Counted from the stretch's first letter, positions 33,349 through 42,886 are shown. The stretch is DNA of 51,240 nucleotides from Bacteroidota bacterium (GCA_023251675.1 JAHEYJ010000006.1:1-51240), one strand, 5' to 3'. The notes: generated from the letters alone by a model not told the origin. Numbers and translations: made by a program.

Positions 33349-34212
33349 GTGTCTGAACTTCTTGAAATTACCCGTACCCCAAAACCAGATTGGTTAAAGG
33401 TTAAACTCCCTGCGGGAGAAAACTACCTTCATCTTCGTGCGATTGTTGACAAGCATAAACTTCATACCATTTGTGAAAGCGGCAACTGCCCCAATATGGG
33501 TGAGTGTTGGGGTGAAGGAACAGCCACATTCATGATCCTTGGAAATATATGTACACGTTCTTGCGGGTTCTGCGCAGTTGCAACCGGAAAACCTGGAGCC
33601 GTAGATCAGGAAGAGCCCCGGCGGGTTGCAAATTCTGTAAAACGCATGAATGTAAAACATTGTGTGATCACTTCGGTTGACAGGGATGATCTTTCTGACG
33701 GAGGCGCCTCCATTTGGGTTGAAACGATCAGGGAAGTGAGAAAAATTTCTCCTTGTACAAAATTCGAAACACTTATTCCTGATTTTAAAGGGGAAAGAAT
33801 CAATCTGGAAAAGGTATTTGCAGAATGTCCTGAAGTCTTATCTCACAATCTCGAAACAGTTAAAAGATTAACCAAAGAGGTTCGTGTTCAGGCGAAGTTC
33901 GAAAGAAGTCTTGATGTCCTCCGTTTGGCAAAAGCGTATGGTCTCAGGACAAAATCGGGGCTGATGCTTGGATTGGGAGAAAAAGAAGCTGAGATTATAG
34001 AATCAATGCATGATCTGCGTGAAGCAAATGTGGATGTGTTGACCCTAGGGCAATATCTTCAGCCTACAAAACAACACTTGCCGGTCATTGAATATGTTCA
34101 TCCCGAAAAATTTACAATGTATAAGGAACTAGGATTGAAAATGGGCTTTCTTTATGTTGAAAGCGGACCGTTGGTGCGTTCGTCCTATCATGCAGAAAAG
34201 CATGTTCTGTAA
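33349..34212 (+). CDS. lipA: lipoyl synthase (radical SAM)
   Basis: Inserts two sulfurs into the octanoyl group on lipoyl domains, completing LipB's product. Both iron-sulfur clusters are visible: auxiliary cluster [12 protein letters not shown] and radical-SAM CTRSCGFC. The C-terminal SSYHAEKH serine region is also present. 287 residues, GTG start. Partner of lipB (29125) and required by the pyruvate dehydrogenase complex whose E1-beta is at 17022. Confidence 0.97.
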   Translation: MSELLEITRTPKPDWLKVKLPAGENYLHLRAIVDKHKLHTICESGNCPNMGECWGEGTATFMILGNICTRSCGFCAVATGKPGAVDQEEPRRVANSVKRMNVKHCVITSVDRDDLSDGGASIWVETIREVRKISPCTKFETLIPDFKGERINLEKVFAECPEVLSHNLETVKRLTKEVRVQAKFERSLDVLRLAKAYGLRTKSGLMLGLGEKEAEIIESMHDLREANVDVLTLGQYLQPTKQHLPVIEYVHPEKFTMYKELGLKMGFLYVESGPLVRSSYHAEKHVL

Positions 34213-34369
34213 CCTGTATTTTTCTGCACTCCCTGTGTAAAAAAAATATTTATTTCTGTTTCTCTTCTTTTAATAATGATTGCAATTTTTTTTACCTCTA
34301 TATATTAACTTGGAGTTGATTCAGTTATTCTGATTTTTACTTCTTTGATTTTCTCTTCGGGCAATTATA

Positions 34370-34382
34370 ATTCGTAAATTCG
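34370..34382. repeat. 13-bp intergenic word ATTCGTAAATTCG (second copy at 29830-29842)
   Basis: The identical 13-mer occurs just upstream of mgtE here and just upstream of the serine hydrolase gene at 29830-29842, each about 21-22 bases before the start codon. It may be a dispersed repeat or a shared upstream element. Confidence 0.5.
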
Positions 34383-34403
34383 AAACCATTTGTTATCCGT
34401 ACT

Positions 34404-35801
34404 ATGCAGTTTGAAGTAACTGAAGAATATTTAGATAAAATTTCTGTCGAGATCAGATCGAACGATATTAAATCGCTTGAGAAGAGGCTGAAAAAACTTT
34501 ATCCTGCTGATATTGCAGGTATTCTTAATGAGCTAAAACCTGAAGAAGGAAAGAAACTCTATAATTTTCTTGATGATAAGATCGCTGCTGATTCTCTTAT
34601 TGAAATGGAAGAAGATAAGCGCGAGCAGCTTCTTGCTTCCCTTACTTCCGAACAGATAGCTGACCATATTGATCACCTGCCTTCCGATGAAGCAGCAGAT
34701 GTAATACAGGAATTACCGGATAACGTCCAAGATGAAGTATTGCGGGAGCTGGAGAAAGATGATGCGGCCCAGGCAAGTGATATTGTTGATCTGTTAAAAT
34801 ATGATGAGAACAGCGCCGGAGGCCTTATGCAGAAGGAACTGGTGAAGGTAAATAAGAACCTGAACATGATTGAATGTGTACGAGAATTAAGAAAACATGC
34901 CGACCATATTGAAGATGTATATGCCGTTTTTGCAGTGGATGATGCCGACCGGTTAGTGGGCGTAATCACACTTAAAAAAGTGCTGACCTCTTCACTCAAA
35001 GCGAAGATTTCTGATGTATACGATCCGGAAGTTATTTCTGTAAAATCAAACATGGATGCGGAAGCCGTTGCGCAGTTAATGGAAAAATACAATCTTGTTT
35101 TTGTAGCTGTAGTTGACGAACTTGGCAAACTGGTTGGACGAATCAATATTGATGATGTGGTGGATGTTATTCGTAAAGAAGAAACCGAGGATCTTCAGAA
35201 AATGGCTGCCGTGCAGGTTCTTGAAGAATCATACATGAGCACTTCGTATTTTCAGATGTTAAAAAAAAGGGCCGGTTGGCTCGTGGTCTTGTTTGTAGGG
35301 GAAAGTTTTACAGCTACGGCAATGGGCTTTTTTGAAAATAATATAGCCAAAGCGGTAGTGCTTTCTCTTTTTGTCCCGCTCATTATTTCAAGCGGAGGAA
35401 ATACCGGATCGCAGGCTTCTTCCCTTATTATCCGCGCACTGGCACTGGGCGAGGTTTCTGTAAAAGAATGGTGGAAGATCTTAAGCCGCGAAATATGGAT
35501 TGGGCTTTCGCTTGGACTTATTTTAGGATTAATAGGATTCATCCGCGTTGCCGTTTGGTCGGCGTTTGTAGATGTGTACGGGCCGCATTGGCTCATGGTA
35601 GGTCTCACTGTGGGTATTTCTCTTATTGGGGTTGTCGTATGGGGAAATCTGATGGGTTCCCTGTTTCCGATACTTTTGAAAAGAGCCGGAATGGATCCGG
35701 CAGCGGCATCGGCGCCATTTGTTGCTACACTGGTAGACGTTACAGGGCTTATTATTTATTTCACAGTGGCAGCGGTTTTGCTTCGCGGAATTCTCCTTTA
35801 A
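34404..35801 (+). CDS. mgtE: magnesium transporter MgtE
   Basis: 465 residues with the full MgtE plan: N-terminal superhelical domain with the repeated hallmark DIAGILNEL and SDEAADVIQELP, a CBS pair at about 130-255 that senses Mg2+, a connecting helix, and five membrane helices from about 285 including SSGGNTGSQASSLIIRALA and the ion-site region AAASAPFVATLVDVTGLIIYF. It is a Mg2+ channel-like importer in the inner membrane. The dehydrogenase gene follows after 3 bases. Confidence 0.95.
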   Translation: MQFEVTEEYLDKISVEIRSNDIKSLEKRLKKLYPADIAGILNELKPEEGKKLYNFLDDKIAADSLIEMEEDKREQLLASLTSEQIADHIDHLPSDEAADVIQELPDNVQDEVLRELEKDDAAQASDIVDLLKYDENSAGGLMQKELVKVNKNLNMIECVRELRKHADHIEDVYAVFAVDDADRLVGVITLKKVLTSSLKAKISDVYDPEVISVKSNMDAEAVAQLMEKYNLVFVAVVDELGKLVGRINIDDVVDVIRKEETEDLQKMAAVQVLEESYMSTSYFQMLKKRAGWLVVLFVGESFTATAMGFFENNIAKAVVLSLFVPLIISSGGNTGSQASSLIIRALALGEVSVKEWWKILSREIWIGLSLGLILGLIGFIRVAVWSAFVDVYGPHWLMVGLTVGISLIGVVVWGNLMGSLFPILLKRAGMDPAAASAPFVATLVDVTGLIIYFTVAAVLLRGILL

Positions 35802-35804
35802 AAC

Positions 35805-36761
35805 ATGAAAATCCTTTTTCTTGATACGGCGCATCCTTTTCTTAAAAAAGAACTGGAAGAAAATAATTTTTCCTGTGATGAAGATATTACTTCTTCAAAA
35901 GAAGAGATTGAAAAAAAGATATCTCAGTACGATGGAATTATTTTGCGAAGCAGGATTAATATTGATAAACAATTCATTGATTCTTTTTCTCTCCCTTCAG
36001 GGAAGGGGCGCTTTATTGCCCGAATAGGAGCCGGTATGGAACATATTGATGTGACGTATGCAGAATCCAAAGGAATAAAATGTATCTCTTCCCCCGAAGG
36101 AAATAGGAATGCAGTTGCCGAACATGCGCTTGGCATGTTATTGAATCTCCTTGATCATATTTCAAAAGCAAATGCTGAAGTAAAATCGGGTAAATGGATA
36201 CGCGAGGCGAATCGTGGAACAGAACTCGAAGGAAAGACAATTGGCATTTACGGATATGGAAATACCGGAAGTGCTTTTGCAAAAATACTGCAGGGATTTG
36301 GCGTGAAGATTCTTGCTTTTGATAAATACAAAAAGAATTTCGGGAATGCGCAGGTGAAAGAATCTGCAACGGATGAAATATTTTCAAATACCGATGTTTT
36401 GAGTTTGCATTTACCATTAACCGAAGAAACAAAGCACCTTGTCAATACGTCTTTCATTAGCAAATTCAAAAAAAATATTTACCTTATCAATACTTCGCGT
36501 GGGCCAATAGTGAAAACGGATGATCTTGTAAAAAATCTTGAGTCAGGAAAAATACTTGGAGCCGGTTTAGATGTTTTAGAATACGAAGAAACTTCTTTTG
36601 AGCTGATCCGGTCTTCAACAAAAATTGATCAGCCGGAAGCGCTGCAATATCTTTTTAATTCTAATAAAGTAATTCTTACCCCGCACATTGCCGGCTGGAG
36701 CTTTGAGTCGGGCGAAAAAATGGCCCGCATACTGGCACGAAAAATTATAGAGCTAAAATAG
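35805..36761 (+). CDS. D-isomer 2-hydroxyacid dehydrogenase (phosphoglycerate dehydrogenase-like)
   Basis: 318 residues. NAD-binding motif TIGIYGYGNTGSAFAKIL, catalytic Arg region INTSRGPIVKTDDL, Glu region and terminal His in LTPHIAGWSFES. It resembles SerA-type dehydrogenases without the ACT domain, so it may be 3-phosphoglycerate dehydrogenase or another 2-hydroxyacid enzyme. It starts 3 bases after mgtE. Before FIARIGAGMEHID the link SFSLPSGKGR is encoded by a short palindrome (CCCTTC-AGG-GAAGGG, 35993-36007) and may be a remnant of the in-frame repeat family. Confidence 0.85.
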   Translation: MKILFLDTAHPFLKKELEENNFSCDEDITSSKEEIEKKISQYDGIILRSRINIDKQFIDSFSLPSGKGRFIARIGAGMEHIDVTYAESKGIKCISSPEGNRNAVAEHALGMLLNLLDHISKANAEVKSGKWIREANRGTELEGKTIGIYGYGNTGSAFAKILQGFGVKILAFDKYKKNFGNAQVKESATDEIFSNTDVLSLHLPLTEETKHLVNTSFISKFKKNIYLINTSRGPIVKTDDLVKNLESGKILGAGLDVLEYEETSFELIRSSTKIDQPEALQYLFNSNKVILTPHIAGWSFESGEKMARILARKIIELK

Positions 36762-36804
36762 CAGCGGTTTTTTGATCCTAATTTATTGATCCGCTCACAA
36801 TCAA

Positions 36805-39525
36805 TTATTCTTCATCAACTATGATTTTGCCGGCAGAAAAACCTTTGCTGCCCTGAATCTTTATGAAATAAATTCCGTTTGCAGGAAGTTTCTCAAATGT
36901 AAAATTATGTTTCCCGACAGATAATTTCTGATTATCAGCTAAGGAAGCAACTTCTTTTCCCATCACATCAATTAATTTTACGGATACTACGTCCTCTTCA
37001 GACAGAAAAGTAGTAATGATTGACGAATTGGAAATTGGATTGGGATAAACCGCCAGGCCATAAGGAGCATTGGCATCCGTTTCAAAAATAGATGTAGCGG
37101 AACAATTTGCTGTAGATGTTCCTACTTGTATAGCCACAGCCCTTCTTCCAATCACCTGTCCGTTGTTTGCCAGGGCACGAACACTCGCCCAGATAATTGA
37201 AGTATTGGGAATATTAACTATCCAGCTTAGCCAGGCAGTCGTTCCCTGTGACACCATGTATTTTGTTCCCATGGCAAACACTTCATATCTTGTTGCCCCT
37301 GTAACGGCATTCCATGACATTTCAAAATTGGAAGGGCATCTGGATATAATCTGGAGATTGGTGGGGACAGGAATAATATTAAAACCATTGTCGCTTACAT
37401 CGGATTTGCCGTTACGTGAAACTCTGATCAGGGCCTGGCTGGTTATACCTGACGGTACTACCCAGGAGTAATATCTTGCCGTTCCGGCAACAGTGGAGGA
37501 TAATGTGCTCCACGTGGTTCCTCCGTCAGCGGAATATTCAACTAAAAAATTTCCCGTTGTTCCTTGTGCATCCCACCGGATGTATTCTGTTTCGGCGGGT
37601 ACAAGACTTTCTCCACCCATAGGGTAGGTGACCGTGATACTATCCGTAATAAATTCATAAGTACCCCAGTACTCTTGTGGCCCCTGAGGTACCAGCGTTC
37701 CCGCTACATTCAATGTATACGTTCCGGTAGCCGGATTCAAAACAGAGACCTGTTCCATATTATTGTCGTTATCTGTTCCTTTAATTGCAGCTGTTCCCGG
37801 ATTTAAAAAATCAAGTTCCCATGGTTTATAAGTCAGGGTGGCAGCGGATACTGTAATATCCAGATCATTGATGAGTGCTTTTGTAACACCTGCTGCTGCT
37901 GCGGGATCCGCCCAGTACACCATTACTTTCATTTCAGTTACATTGGCCGGAACTGTAATTACATGTGTGTTAGTGGCGCCGTTTGCTATGGTAGAGGAAA
38001 AGTAGCGTTGATCTTTAATGGCATTGTATGCTTTCCACACATTGATCCTTCCCCATCCATAGGTATAATCAGGGCCAGCATTTCCAAGGTCTTCAGCCGT
38101 GTTCAGAACAATTGCTTTCAGCTGTGCAAGTTTGGGATCATTCCCGGAATTAAGATCGCGATAGGCATGAATCAACTGCGAAAAACATCCTGCGGTGGCG
38201 GGAGAAGCCATGGAAGTTCCACTCATTGTATTGTAAACATTATTCGGATAAGTAGACATGACGTTGTCTCCTTTTGTACAGATATCCGGTTTTATGCGGC
38301 CGTCCTTTGAAGGGCCACGGCTGCTGTATGATGTGATCAGATCTTTGTAATCCAATGCGCCTGCAGCAATTGCGTTTTTTCCGGATTTGTAACCTCCCGT
38401 AATGGTAGACCATGCGGTTCCGCTGTTGCCGCAGGAATGCACATTGAACATAGAAGGCAAAGATTCGACTTCCAGGTCTGACATTCTAGCCGTACTTGTA
38501 TAGCCTGCGTTTACCGCTTCGCCTAATGAATGATTGGTAACCCGGATCTTGTCAGTGCCATTGTACAAAGCGGTTAAAGCCGCGACACTTGAAATATCGG
38601 CAAACCCGTTTGAATAAATCAGGTTAGCGCCGGGTGCGTGGCCTCTGTATCGTGGATTTATATTGCCTGCACCAGCTAAAATTCCGGCTACGTGCGTGCC
38701 GTGATCTGCGGCTCCGGTGGAGAGCCCCCCGATTTGTCTTCCTTCAAAATCAACATGAGTAAAATATTCCCCTCCGTCGCCAATTGAAACCCCAACACCG
38801 CTCCCGTCATAATGAAGGCCGCTGACCATGTATGAATTAATTGTATTTGACCGGTGTTCCGAAGTGCCGGAATTGTTTTCAAGCGTAAAGGGTTCAACCG
38901 GCTCAACATATTGTATGAAGAAAAGCTGGGAGAGTTTGTTTACCTGGTTTCTTTTCACTCTTACGTTCACCGTTTGTGAAGCATCATCCTGGCTCAGGAT
39001 TTTAATTCCTTTTATCTTTTTCTTTAATTCGTTTGCAATCATGCCGGCTGGAATGTCTTTAAAATAAATCAGCACGATATCTGCTTTCCCTTTTACGAGT
39101 TCGGCTTCTTTAGGCAGTTTATTGTTTGTGAGAGAAGGATGTATTTTGTATTCCGGGCTGACCTGCAGAATGGCCCGTATGTTCCCGTTCTTGTTTGCCT
39201 TTGATAAATCAGCAGATTGGCTGACAGACGCATAGAAGGCATAATTGGGCAAGTAAACCAGAAGTTCAATGCCCATGGATTGGAGCTCTTGTTTCTCCGG
39301 GTCAGAAGGAATTTCTTTGAACTGCATGATGCGATAATATTTTCCATTGATAACCTCGTCCTGTAAAAATTTGAAGGAAGAAGCGCCCTTTGTGTTTTCG
39401 GAAGGATGAACCGCCCCGGATAAAAGGAGGATATCGTATTTTTTATCTGCCTCCTGAGCAGAAAGGATTACGACTGCTGACATTATTAAAGACGTAACCA
39501 GTAAAGGCATCAATATCTTTTTCAT
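36805..39525 (-). CDS. secreted subtilisin-like serine protease (S8) with T9SS sorting domain
   Basis: 906 residues. It has a signal peptide (to about AQEADKK), a propeptide, and an S8 catalytic domain with Asp in VSIGDGGEY (about 247), His in DHGTHVAGI (about 275), the oxyanion Asn in SCGNSG and Ser in GTSMASPATAG (about 437). A C-terminal pro-protein-convertase-like beta domain and an Ig/fibronectin-like domain follow. The end is a T9SS sorting domain (YPNPISNSS, later GIYFIKIQGSKGFSAGKIIV). A surface or extracellular protease, convergent with the dehydrogenase gene. Confidence 0.93.
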   Translation of the reverse strand: MKKILMPLLVTSLIMSAVVILSAQEADKKYDILLLSGAVHPSENTKGASSFKFLQDEVINGKYYRIMQFKEIPSDPEKQELQSMGIELLVYLPNYAFYASVSQSADLSKANKNGNIRAILQVSPEYKIHPSLTNNKLPKEAELVKGKADIVLIYFKDIPAGMIANELKKKIKGIKILSQDDASQTVNVRVKRNQVNKLSQLFFIQYVEPVEPFTLENNSGTSEHRSNTINSYMVSGLHYDGSGVGVSIGDGGEYFTHVDFEGRQIGGLSTGAADHGTHVAGILAGAGNINPRYRGHAPGANLIYSNGFADISSVAALTALYNGTDKIRVTNHSLGEAVNAGYTSTARMSDLEVESLPSMFNVHSCGNSGTAWSTITGGYKSGKNAIAAGALDYKDLITSYSSRGPSKDGRIKPDICTKGDNVMSTYPNNVYNTMSGTSMASPATAGCFSQLIHAYRDLNSGNDPKLAQLKAIVLNTAEDLGNAGPDYTYGWGRINVWKAYNAIKDQRYFSSTIANGATNTHVITVPANVTEMKVMVYWADPAAAAGVTKALINDLDITVSAATLTYKPWELDFLNPGTAAIKGTDNDNNMEQVSVLNPATGTYTLNVAGTLVPQGPQEYWGTYEFITDSITVTYPMGGESLVPAETEYIRWDAQGTTGNFLVEYSADGGTTWSTLSSTVAGTARYYSWVVPSGITSQALIRVSRNGKSDVSDNGFNIIPVPTNLQIISRCPSNFEMSWNAVTGATRYEVFAMGTKYMVSQGTTAWLSWIVNIPNTSIIWASVRALANNGQVIGRRAVAIQVGTSTANCSATSIFETDANAPYGLAVYPNPISNSSIITTFLSEEDVVSVKLIDVMGKEVASLADNQKLSVGKHNFTFEKLPANGIYFIKIQGSKGFSAGKIIVDEE

Positions 39526-39912
39526 CAGAAAATGTTTAGGTGTTTGGCGAAAGAACGGATAAAGGACGGAAAAGAAAAATGAATTTCCAAATTTTAGATT
39601 AAATAACTGCGTTTCTGATTAAACGCTACCCGGCAAGACAGTGATTTCAGCTTGTAATTCGATATTTTAGGAAATGAAGCTATTGCTGACATGAACCATG
39701 ATGTCATTTTGGGAAGGAAAAAAGAAGAGAAGATGTATGAGGTATAGCTACTTAAAATAAGCAGCGGGTTTGAATCAAGTGGGATAGAGGAGAAGCGTAA
39801 GTTATACTGAAGCGAGTGATCTCCAGAGCAATAATTATGATTTGCGGTGTTCTTTTATAAAAAAATGAAGGAGCAGCCAACTCCTTCATTTTATTCAATC
39901 CTTATCTCTTTA
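39526..39912. other. 387-base non-coding gap
   Basis: This separates the S8 protease (its upstream region) from the cytochrome gene. Apart from the hairpin at 39862-39892 I see only AT-rich sequence and no convincing ORF, promoter box or repeat. Confidence 0.5.
39855..39892 (-). terminator. terminator of the accessory region's last cytochrome gene
   Basis: A perfect 12-bp stem AAAATGAAGGAG (39862-39873) with CTCCTTCATTTT (39881-39892) and a 7-base loop. On the minus strand it continues into a run of seven Ts, 21 bases after the stop codon of the cytochrome gene. Confidence 0.8.
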
Positions 39913-40182
39913 TTATTGTGCCGATTTAAAAAATGCAATTATTTTATTCGTTTCATCCTCTGTAAGATTTGCGCGCAGCTTCATATGGGTGCCAATGACT
40001 TCCCATTGGGCTCCGCTGAAATCAGAAGAGGAAGGGGAATTGTGGCATCTTCCGCAGTTTTCCCCCCAAAGTTGTGTACCGCTTTTAGCTGTTACCGTTT
40101 GTGAAGCGACGCATCCGTTTAAGGTTATTGCTACACTTATTACAGCGGCAATGGGGATAAATAATAATGTTATCTTTTTCAT
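39913..40182 (-). CDS. small cytochrome c lipoprotein
   Basis: 89 residues. Lipoprotein signal with lipobox LNGC (Cys about 24), heme-binding CGRCH at about 43-47, and a likely distal ligand Met in GTHMKLRANLT. The closing helix ETNKIIAFFKSAQ is normal for small class I cytochromes. It would shuttle electrons in the periplasm while anchored to a membrane. It ends the minus-strand accessory region and has a strong terminator after it. Confidence 0.88.
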   Translation of the reverse strand: MKKITLLFIPIAAVISVAITLNGCVASQTVTAKSGTQLWGENCGRCHNSPSSSDFSGAQWEVIGTHMKLRANLTEDETNKIIAFFKSAQ

Positions 40183-40233
40183 ATCTATGATTTTTAGTTT
40201 TTATAAAACATTTTTTAATTTATAATGATTTTT

Positions 40234-41445
40234 TTATAAACCTACTGCAAGAAGAGCTAATAATTGGTTTTGTTTTGTTCCGTCAGGCATGGTTGTGATC
40301 TCATAGGCAAACCGTAATCCGCTGCGCCAGTTCAACCAATAGCAAAGCCCTATATCCATTCGGGTGATGATTCCTCCTTTCCCATTCTTGTCTTTTGGGC
40401 ACCATATAGCATCTTTAGGAAGAGCCATTGAACTGTATCTAAACATGAGTTCGGTTTTTTTGATGCACTTACCATGAGCCATTGAAGGGCGAATAGAAAA
40501 TTGCGCATAATAATTCTTCATGGTATTATCAAACGTGTAGGTAGTTGAATCCGTTAAGTAGTAATTGGCTTTATCAACGGTTAACGTATTGTATTGTCCT
40601 CTGAAGCTAATTGTGGACTTTATAGCTTCAATGCTTTTCAGATAGGAAAAATCTACTGCAGTGGCTGTTGCTCCAATATTTTCATATACGGTGTCGCCTA
40701 TATCCCCTGCCAAACCGTGTTTGCCTGAAAAACCGATTTCCAGCGATGAATTTGAAAAAGGTAAAATTCCGATTCGACCGCCAACTTCCTTATTGTTATT
40801 ATTTTCATCCAGCAGATTTTCATACTGTACAACACCTGTAGGCCTTCCGTTTTCATCTTTCGATAATAAGGGGCCATTTGAAACGAACATGGAATAATTC
40901 ATTTTAGCGCTTCCGAGCGGAATGCCGCCTCGTACGTCTATTCCCATGATCGCACCCCAGTAAAGATGTGTGTCATCCGGAAGAAGATCATCATTAGGCC
41001 GCAGATGAGAATTCGGAAATTTTTCAATATGTACAGGCTCCCATCTTTCTCCATAAGCGCCAAACGGTGTAAGCATTCTTCCGGCTCCTACCGTCATGAA
41101 TTTATTCAGCTTATAGGATATTTTAGCATATTCAAGTTCCATTTCGCCGTTGTTTATTTCTATTTCGCTTTCAAAAAACATTTTATCAGAAAGTTTCCAT
41201 AGAAACATTGGGCTGAAACCATAGGTATTAAAACTGTTTTTGACATTGGTCTTTATGGTGTCATTCATATTAGCGTGGAACCCAAACCAAGCGACCCCTG
41301 TTAATAGCATTTTCGTGTTTCCAGGAAGGGCCATAAGAATTTTTTGATTCTTTTCCGTCTGTGTTGAATCCTGTGCAGTCGTTTTATTTGCAATCGACGA
41401 CAGCAGGAGCGCGGCGATTACAAGGTATTTTGAAGATGTTTTCAT
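40234..41445 (-). CDS. outer-membrane porin-like barrel
   Basis: 403 residues with signal peptide (cleavage after TTAQ near residue 24). The mature protein alternates beta strands and charged loops throughout (MFFESEIEINNGEMELEYAKISYKL, VGAGRMLTPFGAY, GGRIGILPFSNSSLEIGFSG), in the manner of phosphate-selective-porin-like and other substrate-specific barrels, and ends in hydrophobic LLALLAVGL. The substrate is unknown. A TTGAT-N4-ATTTA sequence lies 12 bases upstream of its start, possibly a site for the FNR-type regulator encoded just upstream. Confidence 0.72.
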   Translation of the reverse strand: MKTSSKYLVIAALLLSSIANKTTAQDSTQTEKNQKILMALPGNTKMLLTGVAWFGFHANMNDTIKTNVKNSFNTYGFSPMFLWKLSDKMFFESEIEINNGEMELEYAKISYKLNKFMTVGAGRMLTPFGAYGERWEPVHIEKFPNSHLRPNDDLLPDDTHLYWGAIMGIDVRGGIPLGSAKMNYSMFVSNGPLLSKDENGRPTGVVQYENLLDENNNNKEVGGRIGILPFSNSSLEIGFSGKHGLAGDIGDTVYENIGATATAVDFSYLKSIEAIKSTISFRGQYNTLTVDKANYYLTDSTTYTFDNTMKNYYAQFSIRPSMAHGKCIKKTELMFRYSSMALPKDAIWCPKDKNGKGGIITRMDIGLCYWLNWRSGLRFAYEITTMPDGTKQNQLLALLAVGL

Positions 41446-41456
41446 AAATTTATTTA

Positions 41457-41470
41457 TTGATTATGATTTA
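41457..41470 (-). promoter_or_regulatory. possible FNR-type site before the porin-like gene
   Basis: TTGATTATGATTTA matches 8 of 10 defined positions of TTGATnnnnATCAA. The region is AT-rich, so chance is a real possibility. Confidence 0.25.
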
Positions 41471-41529
41471 TTTTTATTTTTAGCCGAATCAGGTGTTTTT
41501 TATATTGCTGTTGTATGAATTGTTGAGTT

Positions 41530-42243
41530 TTACTTTTTTTTGTTATCCGCATGATTGTTGCTGATTTTATTTAATTCGTCTATATTCAGAAGGGCAATTT
41601 TTTTATCCACCTTACCAATCAGGCCTTGTTTTTCAAACGTGGAAAGTTTCCGGCTTACTTCTTCATAAGAGGTTCCAGTCAGGGCTGCAATGTCTTTTCG
41701 AGAGAGGGTAATATTCAATACGCCTCGTTTATTTACACCAAAACTTTCCAGCATCAGTAATAAAGCTTTGGCGAGTTTTATAGTCGTATGTTTTTGCCTG
41801 TCAATGATCAATCTCTTATCCACCTTCTGCATTTCGCGGGTGTAATACCGAATTAATGCCATTGTGAATTCCGGATTAATCTTTAGTAAATCATTTACAA
41901 ACTTATTTTCAATCGTGCAAACCACCGAATCTTCTATTGACTGAGTGCCAATCGGCAGTATTTCATCCAGGGAAAATATATCCCCGAGAATATCGCCCGC
42001 CTTGGCGAAACGTAAAATCATTGTTTTTTCTTTTTTTCCGACGGAAGTATAAATTTTGAATGCGCCTGATTTAATGAAATAAATATTCCTATCACTCACT
42101 GTCCCAGCGTGAATAATATCTTTGTTTCGTTTAACAAAGATCTCTGTTACTTTTTTTTGCCAGAAATGTTTGCCGGAAAAATGCTGTTTAATCAAACAGG
42201 GGCCGTTCGTGCAAGCGGTGCAGTTTGTTTTTTTTATTGACAT
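41530..42243 (-). CDS. FNR-type Crp-family regulator with N-terminal cluster cysteines
   Basis: 237 residues: cyclic-nucleotide-binding-type sensor fold, dimerisation helix and winged helix-turn-helix (LSRKDIAALTGTSYEEVSRKLSTFEKQGLI). Cysteines C8, C11 and C16 in CTACTNGPC and C109 in SVVCTIEN parallel the four [4Fe-4S] ligands of E. coli FNR (C20, C23, C29, C122); the distance from third to fourth is 93 residues in both. The ExxSR pattern of the recognition helix is also present. This suggests an oxygen- or NO-sensing activator of anaerobic genes. It sits among cytochrome and electron-transfer genes, its likely targets. Confidence 0.88.
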   Translation of the reverse strand: MSIKKTNCTACTNGPCLIKQHFSGKHFWQKKVTEIFVKRNKDIIHAGTVSDRNIYFIKSGAFKIYTSVGKKEKTMILRFAKAGDILGDIFSLDEILPIGTQSIEDSVVCTIENKFVNDLLKINPEFTMALIRYYTREMQKVDKRLIIDRQKHTTIKLAKALLLMLESFGVNKRGVLNITLSRKDIAALTGTSYEEVSRKLSTFEKQGLIGKVDKKIALLNIDELNKISNNHADNKKK

Positions 42244-42348
42244 AAAATCGAATCAAAAACATTTCTTTATTTTCTTCCTGTTTTTTTTGAGATAAACTTC
42301 AGGAGCAGTAATGACATACTATTTCTTGCCCTTCTCCCCGAAGAACTT

Positions 42349-42705
42349 TCAGTTCAGCATCGAATCTTTTTTCTTTTCATCACCTTCAGGGAATAATATA
42401 GAATTTACAAAGGATAGCGTTTGATTGAGGTCCGCTATAGTTTGATGCGCATCGGTAACGGTCTGGTTGATGTCGTCAATTGTTTTGCGTACTTCCAGAA
42501 GAGTTTGGTGCATCTCCATGAGCAGTGCATGGTCGGATATGGGCATCTGGTTGATAGAGGTTACCCATCGAATACTGCTGAGTATCTGTCGTATATCAGC
42601 CATGGTGTAACGGATATGCTGATTGTTTTCTTCTGCGAGTTTGTCCTTTTTTCCTGCGTTCTCGATCACTCGGGCTGTATTGGATGTTTTTCGGTTTCGT
42701 TTCAT
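42349..42705 (-). CDS. coiled-coil protein of unknown function
   Basis: 118 residues, no signal peptide and no membrane segment. A basic N-terminus (MKRNRKTSNTARV) is followed from about residue 55 by heptad-like repeats (MHQTLLEVRKTIDDINQTVTDAHQTIADLNQTL) that predict a coiled coil, and an acidic/basic end. I do not recognise it. It is the last of four tightly spaced minus-strand genes after the three small membrane proteins (5-base gap), so it probably works with them. Confidence 0.7.
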   Translation of the reverse strand: MKRNRKTSNTARVIENAGKKDKLAEENNQHIRYTMADIRQILSSIRWVTSINQMPISDHALLMEMHQTLLEVRKTIDDINQTVTDAHQTIADLNQTLSFVNSILFPEGDEKKKDSMLN

Positions 42706-42710
42706 TTTAT

Positions 42711-42881
42711 TTAATTTTCAAGAAAAGAGATATAAGATAGCCAACACATCCAGGCAATTATAAAAGACATGCATGCAACTAATACAACAATGCAGCCGAT
42801 CGGAGTTTTATTCGCCTTTCCTGCAGGGTCAGAAACCTGCTGCTTATAAAAAGGCCACCATGTTTTTAGTATTTGTTTCAT
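42711..42881 (-). CDS. small membrane protein, TWWxFYKQ type, copy 2 (not in ORF track)
   Basis: 56 residues read from the minus strand: ATG 42881, TAA 42713-42711. It starts MKQILKTWWPFYKQQ, has a short hydrophilic linker, then one membrane helix IGCIVVLVACMSFIIAWMCWL and ends SYISFLEN. It is clearly paralogous to the next gene upstream (42887-43039): both share TWW-FYKQ, GC-VVLV-CM-F, AW-CWL and YISF. The gaps are 5 bases on each side, so they are translationally close. The conserved Cys/Trp pattern in the helix is unusual. No family is recognised. Confidence 0.75.
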   Translation of the reverse strand: MKQILKTWWPFYKQQVSDPAGKANKTPIGCIVVLVACMSFIIAWMCWLSYISFLEN

Positions 42882-42886
42882 TGATT

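Noticed and set aside
39526-39854. Short ORFs in the 387-base gap
   Set aside because: The longest are about 20 codons, with no signal sequence, motif or promoter.
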